From positions 1 to 6,426 of the forward strand of contig DAIDJQ010000126.1 of NCBI GenBank assembly GCA_027451305.1: a stretch of DNA of 6,426 nucleotides. Reading direction: 5' to 3'. Made by a program: the position numbers and the translations under genes. Position 1 is the first letter of the stretch; every line of letters starts with the position of its first letter. Origin of the DNA: Cellulomonas sp. GTDB lineage: Bacteria > Actinomycetota > Actinomycetes > Actinomycetales > Cellulomonadaceae. The notes under the pieces were generated by a model. That model did no database searches, was not told the origin of the DNA, and saw only the letters and a program-made list of their open reading frames with translations. Below, one piece after another: positions 5,535 to 6,426 of the stretch.

Positions 5535-6167
5535 TCAGGAGCTGCGGCTCGCCATGTCGCCGGTGCCCGGGCCGGCCGGCAGCAGCTCGTACCGCAGCAG
5601 CACCGCACCGGACTGCGAGCGCTGCGGGTCCCCGACGAGCCGCAGGGTCGACGGCGCCGCACCGGCCTCGAACACCCGCTTCCCGGTGCCGAGCACCACG
5701 GGGTACACCCACAGGTTCAGCCGGTCGAGCAGCCGCTCGACGAGCAGGGTCTGGAACAGGTTCAGGCTGCCGATCACGTGCACGTTCTCGTGCCGGTCGC
5801 GGACGGCGCGCACCTGAGCGGCCAGGTCCGGTCCGAGCAGCGTCGAACCCGCCCAGCCCAGCCGGGGCGTGCCTCGCGAGGCGACGTACTTGGGCACCCG
5901 GTTGAACAGCTCGGCGACACCGCCGTCCGGCCCGGTGGTGCCCTGCCCCGGCCAGTACGCGGCGAAGATGTCGTAGGTCCGGCGCCCCAGCAGCAGGGCG
6001 TCGGCGTCGGCGAGGCCGGCACCGATCGCCTCGCCGACGCCGAGGTCCATCATCGGCGCCTGCCAGCCGCCGAACGGGAAGCCGCCTTCCCGGTCCTCGT
6101 CGGGACCGCCGGGTGCCTGGGCGACCCCGTCGAGCGTGGTGAACAGGTCGACCTGGATCGTGCCCAT
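5535..6167 (-). CDS. RibD C-terminal / dihydrofolate reductase family protein (YyaP/YwjB-like)
   Basis: This 210-residue cytoplasmic protein has the fold of the RibD reductase domain and dihydrofolate reductase. It opens with MGTIQVDLFTTLDGVAQAPG, a conserved first strand and loop. Next comes ADALLLGRRTYDIFAAYWP (about 55-73), the family's most recognisable block. VHVIGSLNLFQTLL (about 129-142) fits the nucleotide-binding turn and helix, and NLWVYPVVLGTGKRVF (about 151-166) is the usual C-terminal signature. Members probably bind NAD(P)H, but most, like this one, have no proven substrate. It lacks the RibD deaminase domain and has no riboflavin neighbours, so a vitamin role is not supported. 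The ATG at 6167 has GGAGG 5 nt upstream and matches the family N-terminus; an upstream in-frame ATG at 6413 overlaps the sucC start region and is not credible. It is divergent from sucC. No convincing minus-strand promoter was recognised in the 6168-6292 stretch. Confidence 0.9.
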   Translation of the reverse strand: MGTIQVDLFTTLDGVAQAPGGPDEDREGGFPFGGWQAPMMDLGVGEAIGAGLADADALLLGRRTYDIFAAYWPGQGTTGPDGGVAELFNRVPKYVASRGTPRLGWAGSTLLGPDLAAQVRAVRDRHENVHVIGSLNLFQTLLVERLLDRLNLWVYPVVLGTGKRVFEAGAAPSTLRLVGDPQRSQSGAVLLRYELLPAGPGTGDMASRSS

Positions 6168-6172
6168 CGGTG

Positions 6173-6177
6173 CCTCC
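6173..6177 (-). promoter_or_regulatory. Ribosome binding site fixing the RibD-C-like gene start
   Basis: On the minus strand GGAGG lies 5 nt before the ATG whose first base is 6167. It supports a 210-residue product rather than the longer open frame that continues upstream into the sucC promoter region. Confidence 0.75.
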
Positions 6178-6292
6178 GTCGTCGGCCCTGAAGGTCGTCG
6201 TCCATCCTCACCCGGCGGGCCCGGCGCCGTACAGCCCCGGATCGAGCGCAAGGAACCGCGGCGGGGCAGGTCCGGGTGTCGGCCGCCAAGTG

Positions 6293-6306
6293 TCTCGATG
6301 TCGAGA
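6293..6306. promoter_or_regulatory. Operator-like palindrome TCTCGA-TG-TCGAGA upstream of sucC
   Basis: TCTCGATGTCGAGA is a perfect 6-bp inverted repeat with a 2-nt centre. Its right arm (6301-6306) coincides with the predicted -35 box of sucC, a position at which a dimeric repressor would block RNA polymerase. Half-site length and spacing suit a MarR or TetR-type dimer. Actinobacteria are known to control TCA-cycle genes through regulators such as the MarR-family TamR, but I cannot match this sequence to a named regulator with confidence. Confidence 0.6.
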
Positions 6307-6329
6307 AATCGGCGGTCCCCGGCTAGAGT
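6301..6329 (+). promoter_or_regulatory. Predicted sucC promoter (-35 TCGAGA, -10 TAGAGT)
   Basis: TCGAGA (6301-6306, four of six matches to TTGACA) and TAGAGT (6324-6329, fitting the actinobacterial TANNNT -10) are separated by 17 nt, the ideal spacing for a housekeeping sigma factor. Transcription would begin near 6337 and give a leader of about 52 nt before the GTG. This is a consensus match only. Confidence 0.6.
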
Positions 6330-6340
6330 CGCCACCGGTG

Positions 6341-6364
6341 CGCACGTCGCCACACCGACGTGCG
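6341..6364 (+). promoter_or_regulatory. 9-bp hairpin in the sucC leader
   Basis: CGCACGTCG (6341-6349) is exactly complementary to CGACGTGCG (6356-6364), with the 6-nt loop CCACAC. If transcription starts near 6337 the stem lies within about 5 nt of the 5' end of the message and ends 8 nt before the Shine-Dalgarno. It could stabilise the transcript or modulate translation. As DNA it is a second inverted repeat that a protein might recognise. Confidence 0.55.
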
Positions 6365-6372
6365 GGACGAGC

Positions 6373-6379
6373 GAGAGGA
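6373..6379 (+). promoter_or_regulatory. Ribosome binding site fixing the GTG start of sucC
   Basis: GAGAGGA lies 9 nt before the GTG at 6389. Together with the immediate match of the downstream codons to the SucC N-terminus, it settles the use of a GTG start. Confidence 0.75.
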
Positions 6380-6388
6380 CGCGCCGGC

Positions 6389-6426
6389 GTGGACCTGTTC
6401 GAGTACCAGGCACGGGACCTGTTCGA
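6389..6426 (+). CDS. sucC: Succinyl-CoA synthetase (ADP-forming) beta subunit, N-terminal fragment cut by the window end
   Basis: Only the first 12 complete codons and two bases of the next are present. They read M(GTG)-DLFEYQARDLF, which is the characteristic start of actinobacterial SucC. The full protein should be about 390 residues. With the alpha subunit SucD it interconverts succinyl-CoA and succinate, with nucleotide phosphorylation, in the TCA cycle; sucD is expected just downstream. The beta subunit contributes the ATP-grasp domain, not visible here. The GTG is supported by GAGAGGA 9 nt upstream, and there is no ATG nearby in frame. A promoter, an overlapping palindrome and a leader hairpin lie upstream. 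The gene is truncated by the window, not broken. The identity rests on a short but distinctive peptide. Confidence 0.85.
   Translation, partial: MDLFEYQARDLF

Noticed and set aside
5432..5662. N-terminal extension of the VOC protein to an upstream ATG.
   Set aside because: It would translate the tandem repeats and overlap the end of the RibD-C-like gene; the ATG at 5431 has its own ribosome binding site and begins the fold directly.
6204..6209. GAGGAT on the minus strand as a -10 box for the RibD-C-like gene.
   Set aside because: No -35 hexamer at acceptable spacing was found; the closest, CTGTAC, is 19 nt away and a poor match.

Overview
The window is uniformly GC-rich (my impression is around 70 percent) with strong G/C preference at third codon positions, purine-rich Shine-Dalgarno sites, one GTG start and a serine/glycine/alanine linker behind a lipobox. 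This points to an actinobacterium. The protein styles suit a Cellulomonas-like Micrococcales or a Streptomyces relative, but the genus is inferred, not proven.

Positions 66-4932 (+ strand) hold a four-gene sugar-utilisation operon: a lipoprotein substrate-binding protein, two ABC permeases whose ORFs overlap by ATGA, and a cytoplasmic GH51 alpha-L-arabinofuranosidase (abfA). The order binding protein, permease, permease, abfA matches the end of the Bacillus subtilis arabinose operon (araN-araP-araQ-abfA). The likely job is to capture arabino-oligosaccharides outside the cell, import them intact and remove arabinose inside. There is no ATPase gene; in actinobacteria a shared MsiK-type ATPase encoded elsewhere often serves such transporters. 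A perfect 15-bp hairpin lies between the binding-protein gene and the permeases and probably sets their expression ratio.

Positions 4933-5059 are the convergent gap after abfA. It holds three tandem 15-bp repeats, a flanking 9-bp inverted repeat and a short hairpin that may end transcription from one or both sides.

Positions 5060-6167 (- strand) carry two small genes in tandem: a RibD-C/dihydrofolate-reductase-like protein and, downstream, a VOC (glyoxalase/bleomycin-resistance fold) protein. The 103-bp spacer between them contains a triple 10-bp tandem repeat and a run of GGWC tetramers. Neither has a known substrate.

Positions 6168-6426 hold a divergent intergenic region and the first 12 complete codons of sucC (succinyl-CoA synthetase beta subunit, GTG start), cut off by the window end. 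Its upstream region has a clear promoter candidate, a palindrome overlapping the -35 box and a 9-bp leader hairpin. I find this the most interesting regulatory stretch here.

Overall this is a carbohydrate-uptake operon beside central-metabolism genes. I see no mobile element, CRISPR array, tRNA, rRNA or defence system, and nothing that amounts to a new system.
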